From Tolypothrix sp. PCC 7910 (GTDB lineage: Bacteria > Cyanobacteriota > Cyanobacteriia > Cyanobacteriales > Nostocaceae), in NCBI RefSeq assembly GCF_011769525.1, contig NZ_CP050440.1, forward strand, positions 8,294,001-8,358,000: a stretch of 64,000 bases of DNA. Direction: 5' to 3'. A program made the translations under genes and the position numbers. Of this stretch, positions 54,913 through 64,000 are shown one piece after another; position 1 is the first letter of the stretch, and the number at the start of each line of letters is the position of its first letter. The notes under the pieces were generated by a model. The model searched no databases. It was not told the DNA's origin and saw nothing but the letters and a program-made list of their open reading frames with translations.

Positions 54913-56981
54913 AGTTAACTTCAATTAAGCTGTGCAATTTTCGCTCCTTTTATGGTACGACACCAGAGATAGTGCTCTCCGGCGGAGATGTTCTCAACAC
55001 CACGATTATTCATGGCAATAATGGATCGGGCAAAACCAGTTTACTCAATGCCTTTACCTGGGTATTATATGAGAAGTTTAGTGCAGCATTTGCCTCAGTA
55101 GAGCAGCTAGTTAATAAAAGAGCGATCGCAGAAGCTAAACCAAAGCAAGCTGTGGAATGTTGGGTAGAAATTGGTTGGGAACATGAAGGTAAACGCTACC
55201 GTGTAAAACGTTCCAGTCGAGTTTATAAAAACGAGAGTGATTTTGAAGCGGGGAAAACTCAATTAACCATGTGGGTAGGTGGCGATGATGGTAAATGGTA
55301 TTTCCCACCCCAACAACCAGAAGATATCATCAATCAAATTTTACCTGCGAGTTTGCATCAATATTTTTTCTTTGATGGGGAACGGATTGAAGAAATTGTC
55401 CGTTCTGATAAAAAAGCGGAAATTGCGGAAGCGACAAAGATATTCTTAGGGGTAGAGGTAATTAACCGTTCAATTAAACATTTGGGAGACGCAAAAAAAA
55501 GTTTAGAGAATGATTTAAAAGCCATTGGTGATTCGGAAATAAAACAGCTTTTGCGCCAGCAAGAAAAAATAGAACGAGAAATTGAAAGTATTACCCAACG
55601 CCAAACCGAAATTAAACAAGAATTAGAATATCAACAAACCTTTAAAAAAGAGACAAGTAATCGTTTACGGGAACTAAGTGCGGCGAAGGAACTACAGGAA
55701 CGCTGTCAAAATTTAGAATCACAAAACCAAGCATATAAAGAAGAATATAAGAAAACTCGTGAAGCCCTGAAAAAAATTATTTCCGCACGAGGTTATACAG
55801 TTCTCCTGGCTGAAACCACATCCCAGTTTCGGGGAATTATGCATGATTTGAAGCAGCGTGGTGAATTAACGGCGGGAATTTCGCGGGAGTTTATCAACGA
55901 GTTACTTAATTCGCAACGCTGTATTTGCGGCACAGATTTAAATATCGGTAGTCATCCCCATACAAATGTGACTCTCTGGTTAAATCAAGCAGGTTCTTCT
56001 GCAGTAGAAGAAACAGCTTTTCGCATGAGCGCCCAAGTGGATGAAATTGATAAGCAAGCAACGGCATTTTGGGAAGAAGTTGATAGAGAACAAGCGAGAA
56101 TTAATCAATTAAGGCAAAATATCTCGCAAATTGAAAGCGAATTAGATAACATTCAAGACAGATTGCGTAAAGACGCTAACGAAGAGATTAGCAGTTTGCA
56201 GAAACGCTTAGACGGAATCGAAAATAAAATAGATGAGTTAAATCGAGAACAAGGCGCTAACCAACAACAAATTGCCCACTTCACTACAGAAATTGAAGCT
56301 TTAGGTAAACAAATCGCCAAGCAAAAGCTAAACGAAGAACGTCAAGCATTAGCACAGCGACGAATTAACGCCACCCAAGATGCAATTGAACGGTTAACAG
56401 AAGTACGAAACCGTCAAGAAAAGCAATTTCGGCTGCAATTAGAAAAGCGAGTCCAGGAAATATTCGCAGAAATATCTTTTACGCCTTATATTCCCAAAAT
56501 TAGCGATAAATATGAACTGACGCTAGTAGAAAATACCGCCGGAGTAGAAGCACCAGTTGCAGCTTCTACTGGCGAAAATCAAATTCTTAGTTTATCTTTT
56601 ATCGCCAGTATTATTGATAGAGTCCGGGAATGGAGTGAAAAGCGGAAAATGCTGATGTTACCAGAAAGCAGCACCTTCCCCATTGTAATGGATTCACCTT
56701 TTGGTAGCTTAGATGAAATTTCCCGGCGACATATTGCTCAAACAATTCCTCAGTTAGCAAATCAGTTAATTGTCTTGGTAACGAAAACTCAATGGCGGGG
56801 TGAAGTTGAAGAAGAAATGTCAGATAGACTTGGAAGAGAATATGTACTGACGTACTTTTCTTCTAAGCCAGATTGCGAGCAAGATTATATTGAATTGGGT
56901 GGGGAAAGATATCCTTTGGTCAGGCAAAGTCCTAATGAGTTTGAGTATACAGAGGTTGTTGAGGTAAAGCGAGATTGGTAA
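54909..56981 (+). CDS. dndD: DNA phosphorothioation protein DndD (SMC-like ATPase)
   Basis: 690 residues. N-terminal IIHGNNGSGKTSLLNAF (Walker A), D-loop and signature STGENQILSLSF, Walker B FPIVMDSPFGSLD, with two long coiled-coil arms (about 210-280 and 395-525) and a CICG pair near residue 337, which may be a zinc hook. DndD is the ATPase that, with DndC and a cysteine desulfurase, installs sulfur in DNA. Here dndD is 6.3 kb from dndC, an unusual separation. Confidence 0.9.
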   Translation: MKLTSIKLCNFRSFYGTTPEIVLSGGDVLNTTIIHGNNGSGKTSLLNAFTWVLYEKFSAAFASVEQLVNKRAIAEAKPKQAVECWVEIGWEHEGKRYRVKRSSRVYKNESDFEAGKTQLTMWVGGDDGKWYFPPQQPEDIINQILPASLHQYFFFDGERIEEIVRSDKKAEIAEATKIFLGVEVINRSIKHLGDAKKSLENDLKAIGDSEIKQLLRQQEKIEREIESITQRQTEIKQELEYQQTFKKETSNRLRELSAAKELQERCQNLESQNQAYKEEYKKTREALKKIISARGYTVLLAETTSQFRGIMHDLKQRGELTAGISREFINELLNSQRCICGTDLNIGSHPHTNVTLWLNQAGSSAVEETAFRMSAQVDEIDKQATAFWEEVDREQARINQLRQNISQIESELDNIQDRLRKDANEEISSLQKRLDGIENKIDELNREQGANQQQIAHFTTEIEALGKQIAKQKLNEERQALAQRRINATQDAIERLTEVRNRQEKQFRLQLEKRVQEIFAEISFTPYIPKISDKYELTLVENTAGVEAPVAASTGENQILSLSFIASIIDRVREWSEKRKMLMLPESSTFPIVMDSPFGSLDEISRRHIAQTIPQLANQLIVLVTKTQWRGEVEEEMSDRLGREYVLTYFSSKPDCEQDYIELGGERYPLVRQSPNEFEYTEVVEVKRDW

Positions 56982-56988
56982 TGAATAG

Positions 56989-57096
56989 AAACGAACCATG
57001 AAGTACGCGAAGAAAACGAAGGAAAGGGGTAAAAGAGAGAGTATCAAGATTTTTACCTCTACTTCTTTGTGTTCTCTGTGCTTCTGGGGTTCGTTA
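56989..57096. repeat. Long imperfect inverted repeat after dndD
   Basis: Left arm begins AACGAACCATGAAGTACGCG and right arm ends GTGCTTCTGGGGTTCGTT; they can pair with mismatches. Similar sequence (CGCAGAGACAACAGAGGCA) occurs at 59040-59062. Probably a dispersed repeat acting as a terminator or as a boundary. Confidence 0.6.
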
Positions 57097-57140
57097 TCCT
57101 TGTATGCTTTAATAGCCTAAGTTTATACTAACTACTATTA

Positions 57141-59030
57141 ATGCTTCTACCATTAATACTCGCCTCGCTTTTTACCTTACCCAACTCCATCACCCTCGCC
57201 TTTTCTGATACACAAAAATATTGGGCTAATAATTGCATTCAAGAACTAGGAGAAAGAAAATTAATTACAGGCTATCCGAATGGAAGCTTTCGCCCAGAAG
57301 CAACAGTTACACGCGCTGAAGCCGCAGTCTTAATGTTGAATGCTTTCCCCGATGCACCAATCAAACGCAGTGCTACTACATTTAAAGATGTACCTGCTAA
57401 TTATTGGGCAAATAAAGCAATTACTACTGCTTATCAAAAAGGCTTTTTCTCTGGTTATCCTGGGGGAATTTTTCAACCTAACCAAGCAATTCCCCGCGCC
57501 CAAATTATTGGTGTTGTGGCTGGGGGTAAAAATTATAGTCCTGTATCTAACCCAGCCCAGACATTACAACAATATTTTGAGGATGCAGCACAAATTCCTA
57601 ACTATGCTCAAAGTGCGATCTCATCCGCTACTATTAACAGTATTGTCGTCAACTATCCCCAAGTCAAACAGCTAAAACCCCTGCAAAGCGCTACCAGAGG
57701 CGAAGTTGCAGCTTTGATGTGTCGGGCGTTAAATATCTACACTGTACCCCCACAATATATTGCTGGCGTAGAAGTCCAACCGCAAGAAGTCCGCCCTTTA
57801 CCAGGAAAACTTGATAATATCCCTACTTTTAATAGTAATAGTCCGGAGTTAGTAAATACCGAAGGAATTTTACTTTCTACCTTCCCTCCAGATGGTAAAC
57901 AAGCTCCAGAAGCACACCTTAATTATCCCTTTTCTGGGAGATTTGATGTATTTGCCCATCATATCGTCAGGGCGGAAACTTCAGCCCAAAGCCGCACTGT
58001 TTACCAAGGAATTATTGTCCACAATCCAGGGAATGAACCTGTCACACTGCAAGTATTACACGCCGCCAGCTACCTTTCTACTGAAGCACCGTTTATTGCT
58101 TTACCGGATATGGTAGATAATTCCCAAAGTACAGTTTACGCTGGCCCTGGTAGTCGGACAATGAATGATGTACTACGAGGAATTAGACAGAGTAATTTTC
58201 CCGAAAAGCTGGTGATTGAACCAGGAAAAACGCAAATATTAGCTAATTTACCCATACCTGTACAAGCTCCCTCTTCTAATGGTCGCACAACAATGATGCG
58301 ATTAGCGAGCGATCGCCCAATTTATCTGGCAAACTTAGCTAAAAATAGCCCTACACCCCCCACTGTGGCTGAATGGCAAAGGCTTTTAGATACAGGTAGT
58401 TTAGCAGGAAAACGCGACCCCATCCCCACCCCTCTCGACCCTCCCACAGAACCGACAGTATTTAGCCGCGTCGCTGGTGTCTCCCAAGGGGCGCAATGGC
58501 AAGCTAATCTGACAGATAATGCTAATGTGTCAGAGTTAACGATACCCCAACCGGGAAAAGCCTTTGCTTATCCTTTAGGCACTGTACATTTAATCACTCT
58601 CAGCACTGGACAAATACAGAGTGCGCCAATGTTGAAACGCTATCCTGATACGGCATATTTTGCTCACAGTAACTATGGTGTAGAGTATAATCTGACTTTG
58701 CCGTTACGTAATAATAGTAATCAAAGTCAGATAGTTACAGTATCAATGCATACACCATTAAAAGATGAAGGGGGAACCAATAGACTACTATTTTTAAAGC
58801 CAAGGGTGGAACAGATATTTTTTCGCGGTACTGTGAGGGTGCGTTACACCGATGATAATGGCGAGGAAAAGACGCGCTATGTACATTTAGTACAACGTCG
58901 GGGACAAATGGGTGAACCTTTGGCGACGTTGAAAATGTTAGCGGGAGAGAAGCGACAAGTACAGGTAGATTTTTTGTATCCTCCAGATTCTACGCCACCC
59001 CAGGTAGTGACTGTGAGAACGGAGGGGTAA
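57141..59030 (+). CDS. SLH-domain protein with DUF3370
   Basis: 629 residues with a signal peptide (about 1-20). Two clear S-layer homology repeats (YWANNCIQELGERKLITGYP, YWANKAITTAYQKGFFSGYP) and a weaker third run to about 190. The C-terminal ~380 residues are DUF3370 (FDVFAHHIVRAETS, TVYQGIIVHNP, LYPPDSTPPQVV). A peptidoglycan-bound outer-wall protein is likely. It is not a Dnd protein, and appears as cargo between dndD and the other Dnd genes. Confidence 0.8.
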   Translation: MLLPLILASLFTLPNSITLAFSDTQKYWANNCIQELGERKLITGYPNGSFRPEATVTRAEAAVLMLNAFPDAPIKRSATTFKDVPANYWANKAITTAYQKGFFSGYPGGIFQPNQAIPRAQIIGVVAGGKNYSPVSNPAQTLQQYFEDAAQIPNYAQSAISSATINSIVVNYPQVKQLKPLQSATRGEVAALMCRALNIYTVPPQYIAGVEVQPQEVRPLPGKLDNIPTFNSNSPELVNTEGILLSTFPPDGKQAPEAHLNYPFSGRFDVFAHHIVRAETSAQSRTVYQGIIVHNPGNEPVTLQVLHAASYLSTEAPFIALPDMVDNSQSTVYAGPGSRTMNDVLRGIRQSNFPEKLVIEPGKTQILANLPIPVQAPSSNGRTTMMRLASDRPIYLANLAKNSPTPPTVAEWQRLLDTGSLAGKRDPIPTPLDPPTEPTVFSRVAGVSQGAQWQANLTDNANVSELTIPQPGKAFAYPLGTVHLITLSTGQIQSAPMLKRYPDTAYFAHSNYGVEYNLTLPLRNNSNQSQIVTVSMHTPLKDEGGTNRLLFLKPRVEQIFFRGTVRVRYTDDNGEEKTRYVHLVQRRGQMGEPLATLKMLAGEKRQVQVDFLYPPDSTPPQVVTVRTEG

Positions 59031-59110
59031 ATGTCTCACGCAGAGACAACAGAGGCACAGAGTTTTTTAGTTAGAGTGGAAAAAGTTGGCTTTTGAGAGG
59101 GAATAAGTTT

Positions 59111-59680
59111 ATGGTTGCGAGTCCAGACAGCAAGTATATGACTCCTCAAGAATATCTGGAATGGGAAGTACGTCAAGAAATTAAATACGAATATATTGAT
59201 GGTGAAGTTTTCGCCATGACTGGGGGTACTCTTCCCCATACAACCATTGCTTTAAACTTGGCTTCAGCTTTAAAAAGTCACCTGCGGGGAAGTCCTTGTC
59301 TTCCTTACATGGCGGATGCAAAAGTAGGTGTATCAGAAAAGGGGCCTTTTCATTATCCTGATGTTGTAGTGAGTTGCGATGAACGAGATAAACAAGCGAT
59401 TCAATTTCTCCAGTATCCTTGTTTAATTGTGGAAGTCCTTTCTCCAAGTACAGAAGCTTACGATAGAGGTAGTAAATTTACGCGGTATCGCAGAATTGAA
59501 ACTTTGCAAGAATATGTGCTGATTGATGCTGAGAAAATTGGTGTGGATTGTTTTCGGTTAAATGATAGAGGAATTTGGGAGTTACATCCTTATGAAGAGG
59601 GGGATGAAGTTCATTTAACCAGCGTTGATTTTCGCTTTCCCATAGCTTTGCTGTATGAGAATGTGCAATTTCCTACGTAG
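59111..59680 (+). CDS. Uma2 family putative endonuclease
   Basis: 189 residues. MTPQEYLEWEVRQEIKYEYI, YPDVVVSCDE and CLIVEVLSPSTEAYDRG (PD-(D/E)XK strands) then LQEYVLIDAEKIG. ATG at 59111 is preceded by GAGAGGGA, which supports it over a TTG at 59093. It belongs to a family with many copies in cyanobacteria; no proven link to Dnd. Confidence 0.87.
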   Translation: MVASPDSKYMTPQEYLEWEVRQEIKYEYIDGEVFAMTGGTLPHTTIALNLASALKSHLRGSPCLPYMADAKVGVSEKGPFHYPDVVVSCDERDKQAIQFLQYPCLIVEVLSPSTEAYDRGSKFTRYRRIETLQEYVLIDAEKIGVDCFRLNDRGIWELHPYEEGDEVHLTSVDFRFPIALLYENVQFPT

Positions 59681-59802
59681 GGTTTTTTGAAATTGTAGCA
59701 GATGCGGTGGGAAGAAAGAGCGATCGCTTGGATGTGGCAATAAAGTAGTGCCATCGCTGTTTGGTTTCGGTTAAAATTGCCACAATGTAGATATGCAAAT
59801 CA

Positions 59803-60282
59803 ATGGCTGAAACTGGCAGAATCAGGGTTGCAAAAGATAAAGCTGAGTTAGTCAAAGCTTTAACATCCTCAGACGGGGAAACAGGGCCTTTTCAAACTTT
59901 TGCTGATGTAATTGTGTTTGCAGCCGCTTTGGGTGTCAAGCATAAAAAGCGTGTTCCTTTGGGGGAGATTTCTAAAAGAGAACCATCGCCAATTCCTCAA
60001 GAACAGTTTATTGTCAGAGGATATGATACGGTCATAAATTTAATCGCTATCATTGAAACTCAAGACATCCAGGTTTTAGCTTTTCATGATGGCAACAATA
60101 ATGAACAACGTAATCTTCTTTTTGAAGAATATGCCAATGGAGGTTTGGAGATATTACAGGCAGAAGTTCGAGGTGCAGTAGACTATTCAGAAAGAATTTT
60201 GTTGCTTTTAAGCATGGAAAGAGATAACAACGATCCAGAACAAGAGGAATTTAATCTGAGTAAATTCCTTAATTATCAATAG
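59803..60282 (+). CDS. Dnd system-associated protein 4
   Basis: 159 residues. VAKDKAELVKALTSS, ADVIVFAAALGVKHKKRVPLGE, then IIETQDIQVLAFHDGN and EYANGGLEILQ match the family named dnd system-associated protein 4 (TIGR04062), found only with Dnd clusters. Function not known. It lies 23 bp before the HNH gene, probably in one transcript. Confidence 0.75.
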   Translation: MAETGRIRVAKDKAELVKALTSSDGETGPFQTFADVIVFAAALGVKHKKRVPLGEISKREPSPIPQEQFIVRGYDTVINLIAIIETQDIQVLAFHDGNNNEQRNLLFEEYANGGLEILQAEVRGAVDYSERILLLLSMERDNNDPEQEEFNLSKFLNYQ

Positions 60283-60305
60283 AGATATTAGATTATTAAC
60301 TATAT

Positions 60306-61358
60306 ATGAATATTCATGGCAAAAATATAAACTACTATGAAAATTTATTTTCACAAATTCAGAGAGGACAAAATTCTTATACTAAGCATAAAAAACTTTC
60401 GCCGTATAAACCTATATTTATTTTATCTGTTATTGAACTAATTGCAACAAACAAGCTATTAGAAAATAAAATTAATCCTAACAGTTCCAATTATTTTAAT
60501 TTAAAAGAAACATTCCAGAAATATCTCAAAATTATTGGTGGTGAATACAAAAACCAAACAGGAGTTTTTCATCAACCTTTTGAAAATCTGAGAAATGACA
60601 AACATAAAGAAACTGGAGAGCAATTTTGGCATTTAGAACTTAAAGACGATTATGCCAGAATTGAAGATATAAAAGATGCTGAGGGGAGAAATAGGATAAA
60701 AACAGAAGCAAAGCTTAAAGAACTAGTAGAATATGGACGATTCGATGATGAACTCTGGGAAATTTTACAGGATACAGAATCGAGACATTACTTGGTTGAT
60801 GTAATCATCGATACATTCTTTGCTGATGAGAATAATACCCAAATATACGATATTATTAATACATTTAATGAAGATGCTAAAAGTCAAAATCAAGATGTAG
60901 GAAACCCTCAAGAAGCTAATAAAAAATATCGCACAACAAAATTTCTTGTCAGAGACTCTATTTTCCGTAAGTCAGTTATTCGCTTATACGATTGTCAATG
61001 CGCTGTTTGTAGGCTAAGGATGAAGATAAAGCCTATGGGTTTAAGCCGCTATAAATATATGGTGGATGCAGCCCATATAATTCCATTCTCTGTAACATAT
61101 AATAATCAATTGAGTAATGGAATATCACTTTGTAAAAATCATCATTGGGCATTTGATAACGGCTGCTTTAGTTTAGATAATAGCTACTCAATAATTTTGT
61201 CCAATAAACTTTCTGAAGAATGTCTAACTTCATTAGAAAGTTTAAATACAATACCATTGCAAGATTATCATGGGCAAAAAATATTTTTACCACTTCAAGA
61301 AAAGTATTATCCAAATCTTGAAGCACTTCGTTGGCATCGACAGATACACAACCTATAG
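60306..61358 (+). CDS. HNH endonuclease with sulfur-binding-like domain
   Basis: 350 residues. The N-terminal ~150 residues resemble the sulfur-binding domain (SBD) of type IV enzymes (KKLSPYKPIFILSVIELI is the hallmark helix). C-terminal HNH site: CAVCRLRM (~231), DAAHIIPFSV (~256) and NGISLCKNHHWAFDNGCFSLD (~270-290). Such enzymes cut phosphorothioated DNA (ScoMcrA, SprMcrA). In a genome that makes phosphorothioate DNA the enzyme must be held off the host, or aim at foreign sulfur-marked DNA. Fully intact. Confidence 0.8.
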   Translation: MNIHGKNINYYENLFSQIQRGQNSYTKHKKLSPYKPIFILSVIELIATNKLLENKINPNSSNYFNLKETFQKYLKIIGGEYKNQTGVFHQPFENLRNDKHKETGEQFWHLELKDDYARIEDIKDAEGRNRIKTEAKLKELVEYGRFDDELWEILQDTESRHYLVDVIIDTFFADENNTQIYDIINTFNEDAKSQNQDVGNPQEANKKYRTTKFLVRDSIFRKSVIRLYDCQCAVCRLRMKIKPMGLSRYKYMVDAAHIIPFSVTYNNQLSNGISLCKNHHWAFDNGCFSLDNSYSIILSNKLSEECLTSLESLNTIPLQDYHGQKIFLPLQEKYYPNLEALRWHRQIHNL

Positions 61359-61456
61359 TAAATAAGCCTTGTGATTGGTTCACGAGACATACTAAATTTT
61401 AAATTTTTAATGTTAGTTTTTTTTACAAAAGTAAAGCTTTCCTTTGAATCTATGAG

Positions 61457-63055
61457 TTATAGACTTCTTGGAAGTCCCACTTCCTTGGGTTCAACGAATT
61501 CGCCGGTAAAGCTAATAGTTTTATCTTCTACAGTTCTAGCATCAGCTAAAGCTTTGCGAAGTTCTGCACGTTCCATCTGATCCTGTATTCCACCAAGTAT
61601 ATATATTAGTAACTTGGCTGCTAATTCTCGACCCGCAACTTGTACGCGCTTTTTATTAGGGTCATATAAAACACCATACCAAAGCGATTGGGGATACTCC
61701 ATCCCACTAAAGCCACCTTGTTGGTCAAACTTCCGCAATTTCTTAAAAATATCTCCCAATGCAAAACCTTTTTTAAATAATAAAATTCCTAAAGCTTGTG
61801 CTAATGCTACTTGACCAACAGGACGGAAAAGCATATTTCCTTCTCCCCCATCCTTTTCAAAACGGAAGCGTCTTAAAGCTGGTGTATCTTCTTCATCCAG
61901 AAGCTTATAACTGGGAAGGGCTGCTAAATTATCAAATAGCTTAGTAAATTCCTTAATTCCCTCCTCAATATCATCATCCTCGGGTCGCATGGGAATTAAA
62001 CCTTTTTCTAAAGGTTTCCAATGAGGGAATTTTTGTCCTAAATATCTCTCTGACATATCTTGAATAGCTTGCAAAGTTGTTAAAACTGTAGAATTTGCTG
62101 CAACTGTTGCACTATTCCAATTAACGCGAGGTTTGCGACGTGGCTGTTGTGCTAAAAGCGGATGGTTGGTCGCAATTTTACGCGCTACAATTGCAAAACC
62201 ATCATCTTCATTTAACTGTGCTAACTGACCTTTAGTTAAAGGTGCAGCCATTAAGTTGACATGAACAAAAATTGACCTTACTCTCCGCCTTGCTTGAGTG
62301 CGACTTTCCCCAGGCGCAACCGCACAAATAAATTCAATTCCGATTTTTTCTTTGGGTAAGCTTTGTAAATAAGCAGGGTCTACCTGATATTGCTCAACTA
62401 AATCATCTATTTTAATAAAACTGTCATCAGCAGTTTTATCTTTTTTGTAACGCTGAAGTTTCCCAGTTTTAATTAACTCCATTAAACCCTGTACACCCAT
62501 CAATCGATGTTGACCATCTAATGCATAAATAGTGACATTATCTTCGGAAATATTCAGTAAACCTACTTTACCGTCTTTATCCAGAGGCGTAAAATCGGTA
62601 GTCGATTTATTTGCTTTTCCTTCACTGTTCCACTCAGCAGCTTTGGGATCGTCCACCCAAGATTGATTAATTACCACCAACACCGGGGGAAACTTATGAT
62701 TTCTCCTTGCTGCTAAATACTGGACTAACGGTGCTTGACGCGACCAATCTAAGGGACGCTGCTGTATTTCATCAATACTATCTGCGTCAATCTCGATGTT
62801 ATCTGTGTCGGAATTGTACTTATTTTGAAACAGTGGTAAACCAGAAGCGAAATGAACCCGACCTGCGAACCATTCTAGGGTGACAGAACCAACATAAGCT
62901 TCCGTCCCACCCATTTCTGTTTTCTGGACGAGAATTTGGTCTTTCTTTCCCAAGAACTTCTCTAAAAGTAAAGCAAGTACCTGTTTATCCTTGGTTTCTC
63001 GTTCCTGATATTCTCTAGCGATGTCAGCAGTTGGGTCGGATGCACTATCTTTCAT
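61457..63055 (-). CDS. dndB: DGQHR-domain protein, DndB-like
   Basis: 532 residues. The ALDGQHRLMGVQ motif near residue 175 defines the DGQHR/DndB family. It also has HVNLMAAPLTKGQLAQLNEDD, the family's helix. Longer than typical DndB (~360), with an extended C-terminus. DndB represses dnd operons by binding promoter DNA and affects modification frequency. It is divergent from dndC with a 218-bp shared region, the expected operator, and convergent with the HNH gene. Could be the related Dnd-associated DGQHR protein rather than strict DndB. Confidence 0.8.
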   Translation of the reverse strand: MKDSASDPTADIAREYQERETKDKQVLALLLEKFLGKKDQILVQKTEMGGTEAYVGSVTLEWFAGRVHFASGLPLFQNKYNSDTDNIEIDADSIDEIQQRPLDWSRQAPLVQYLAARRNHKFPPVLVVINQSWVDDPKAAEWNSEGKANKSTTDFTPLDKDGKVGLLNISEDNVTIYALDGQHRLMGVQGLMELIKTGKLQRYKKDKTADDSFIKIDDLVEQYQVDPAYLQSLPKEKIGIEFICAVAPGESRTQARRRVRSIFVHVNLMAAPLTKGQLAQLNEDDGFAIVARKIATNHPLLAQQPRRKPRVNWNSATVAANSTVLTTLQAIQDMSERYLGQKFPHWKPLEKGLIPMRPEDDDIEEGIKEFTKLFDNLAALPSYKLLDEEDTPALRRFRFEKDGGEGNMLFRPVGQVALAQALGILLFKKGFALGDIFKKLRKFDQQGGFSGMEYPQSLWYGVLYDPNKKRVQVAGRELAAKLLIYILGGIQDQMERAELRKALADARTVEDKTISFTGEFVEPKEVGLPRSL

Positions 63056-63273
63056 GTTAATTTTTAAAACCTAGATAATGTAAAGTAGTTTAGTTGTCAA
63101 AAAAGTCCGCTATTAATAGTACAGTTTTTAAAAACATTTGAGAAACCCGTCTTTCCCCTTGGCGTTCTGCTTCTGCTGCGTCTGCGTGAGGAGAAGGGTA
63201 AACCAATGTTAATTTTGTCAGCGCAAATGCGGTGTGTCCAGATCAAGAGATGAGTTTCTAGAGGTAGGGATAA
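63056..63273. promoter_or_regulatory. Divergent dndB-dndC intergenic region
   Basis: 218 bp separating divergent start codons. It includes a TTCTGCTTCTGCTGCGTCTG tract and GAGGTAGGGA, a ribosome site, before dndC. Likely target of DndB, by analogy. Confidence 0.5.
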
Positions 63274-64000
63274 ATGACTACAGCACAACAACCAGAGAAT
63301 AAAGGTCAGCAATCGCGTACTGTAGCAGATTTAGTGACAGATATCCAAACTCTTACCGCTGAAATTCAAGAATTGTATTGTTTAGATGAGATTCCCTGGG
63401 TTGTGGGCTATTCAGGAGGTAAAGATAGCACTGCAACATTACAGCTGATTTGGAATGCGATCGCAGGATTATCACCTGAACAACGAAAGAAGCCAGTTCA
63501 TGTAATTACAACAGACACGTTGGTAGAAAATCCTATAGTCTCTGCTTGGGTACGGAATTCTCTTCAACAGATGAAGGATGTTGCCAAGGAACAAGGAATG
63601 CCTGTACAGCCTCATCTACTTTACCCAGCAGTCAAAGATACATTTTGGGTAAACTTAATTGGCAAAGGCTATCCAGCGCCCCGCAATCGGATGCGGTGGT
63701 GTACGGAACGCTTGAAGATTAAACCTACTGACGGCTTTATTCGTGACGTGATTCAAGCCAATGGAGAAGTAATTCTGGTATTGGGTACTCGCAAGGCTGA
63801 AAGCGTCAAACGTTCAATTACAATGGCTAAACATCGAGAATGGCGGATACGCGATCGCATCAATACTAATCCCAACCGACCTAATTCTTTGATTTACTTG
63901 CCAATTGAAGATTGGCGGACAGATGAAGTGTGGATTTACCTTAATCAATGGCAAAACCCGTGGGGATATAGCAACAAAGATTTATTCACTATGTATCGGG
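63274..64000 (+). CDS. dndC: DNA phosphorothioation protein DndC (partial, 3' end outside)
   Basis: 242 residues visible, open at the right edge. PP-loop VGYSGGKDSTATLQL near residue 45-60, TTDTLVENP, then RMRWCTERLKI (Cys), VLGTRKAES and EDWRTDEVWIYL, all typical of the PAPS reductase-like DndC. It activates the DNA backbone phosphate with ATP for sulfur transfer. GAGGTAGGGA lies upstream of ATG 63274. No DndE is seen in the window; it may lie beyond the edge. Confidence 0.93.
   Translation, partial: MTTAQQPENKGQQSRTVADLVTDIQTLTAEIQELYCLDEIPWVVGYSGGKDSTATLQLIWNAIAGLSPEQRKKPVHVITTDTLVENPIVSAWVRNSLQQMKDVAKEQGMPVQPHLLYPAVKDTFWVNLIGKGYPAPRNRMRWCTERLKIKPTDGFIRDVIQANGEVILVLGTRKAESVKRSITMAKHREWRIRDRINTNPNRPNSLIYLPIEDWRTDEVWIYLNQWQNPWGYSNKDLFTMYR

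Overview
The window looks like chromosome from a filamentous, probably heterocyst-forming cyanobacterium (Nostocales). Supporting signs are dense GCGATCGC (HIP1) sites and short tandem repeats of the TTGGTAA / CCCCAAT / ATGACAA type between genes. A plant-type ferredoxin, a cyanobacterial biliverdin reductase, an EGY-like site-2 protease, a DUF1350 protein and two LexA boxes fitting the cyanobacterial consensus RGTACNNNDGTWCB point the same way. No species call is possible from sequence alone.

Layout. 0-10 kb: tail of a glycosyl-hydrolase-like gene, M50 protease, MBL-fold protein, glycosyltransferase, then a sensor-like group (PhnD-like lipoprotein, DUF3365 haem-type sensor, Ser/Thr kinase), a 1.3-kb AT-rich gap and a membrane protein. 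10-20 kb: DUF1350 hydrolase, a receiver-PP2C phosphatase facing a STAS protein, an HTH-GrpE fusion, Dps, sulfiredoxin, SpoIID-like protein, ferredoxin, bvdR and map. 20-28 kb is accessory: a pentapeptide-repeat membrane protein, a 21-bp minisatellite, a MITE-like element, and a P-loop ATPase gene cut by a 1,388-bp insertion sequence with a clean TTAA duplication. These are followed by a 14-repeat TPR protein and a Uma2 nuclease. 28-39 kb: an EF-G paralogue, TPR protein, PsiE, DUF2887 nuclease, two divergent CadD-type transporters and a cysteine block (cysK, Rrf2 regulator, cysE). 38.8-49.5 kb: a two-gene signalling operon whose first gene encodes a protein of about 3,205 residues with roughly 18 PAS domains.

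49.5-52.8 kb: a relic transposon end resembling those of Tn7-like / type V-K CRISPR-associated transposons lies just downstream of tRNA-Thr(UGU); then argF and lexA (two LexA boxes). 52.9-64 kb: a DNA phosphorothioation (Dnd) modification-restriction island. It has a Dnd-type helicase/restriction protein, a 57-residue ORF overlapping dndD, dndD, two apparent cargo genes, dnd-associated protein 4, a sulfur-binding-domain HNH endonuclease, a DGQHR (DndB-like) protein, and dndC running off the right edge. DndC and DndD would act with a cysteine desulfurase (not in the window) to place sulfur in the DNA backbone. The DGQHR protein is the probable regulator. The helicase and the HNH protein are two candidate restriction effectors of probably different logic: one attacking unmodified DNA, the other recognising phosphorothioated DNA. 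This island and the transposon relic are the most interesting parts.
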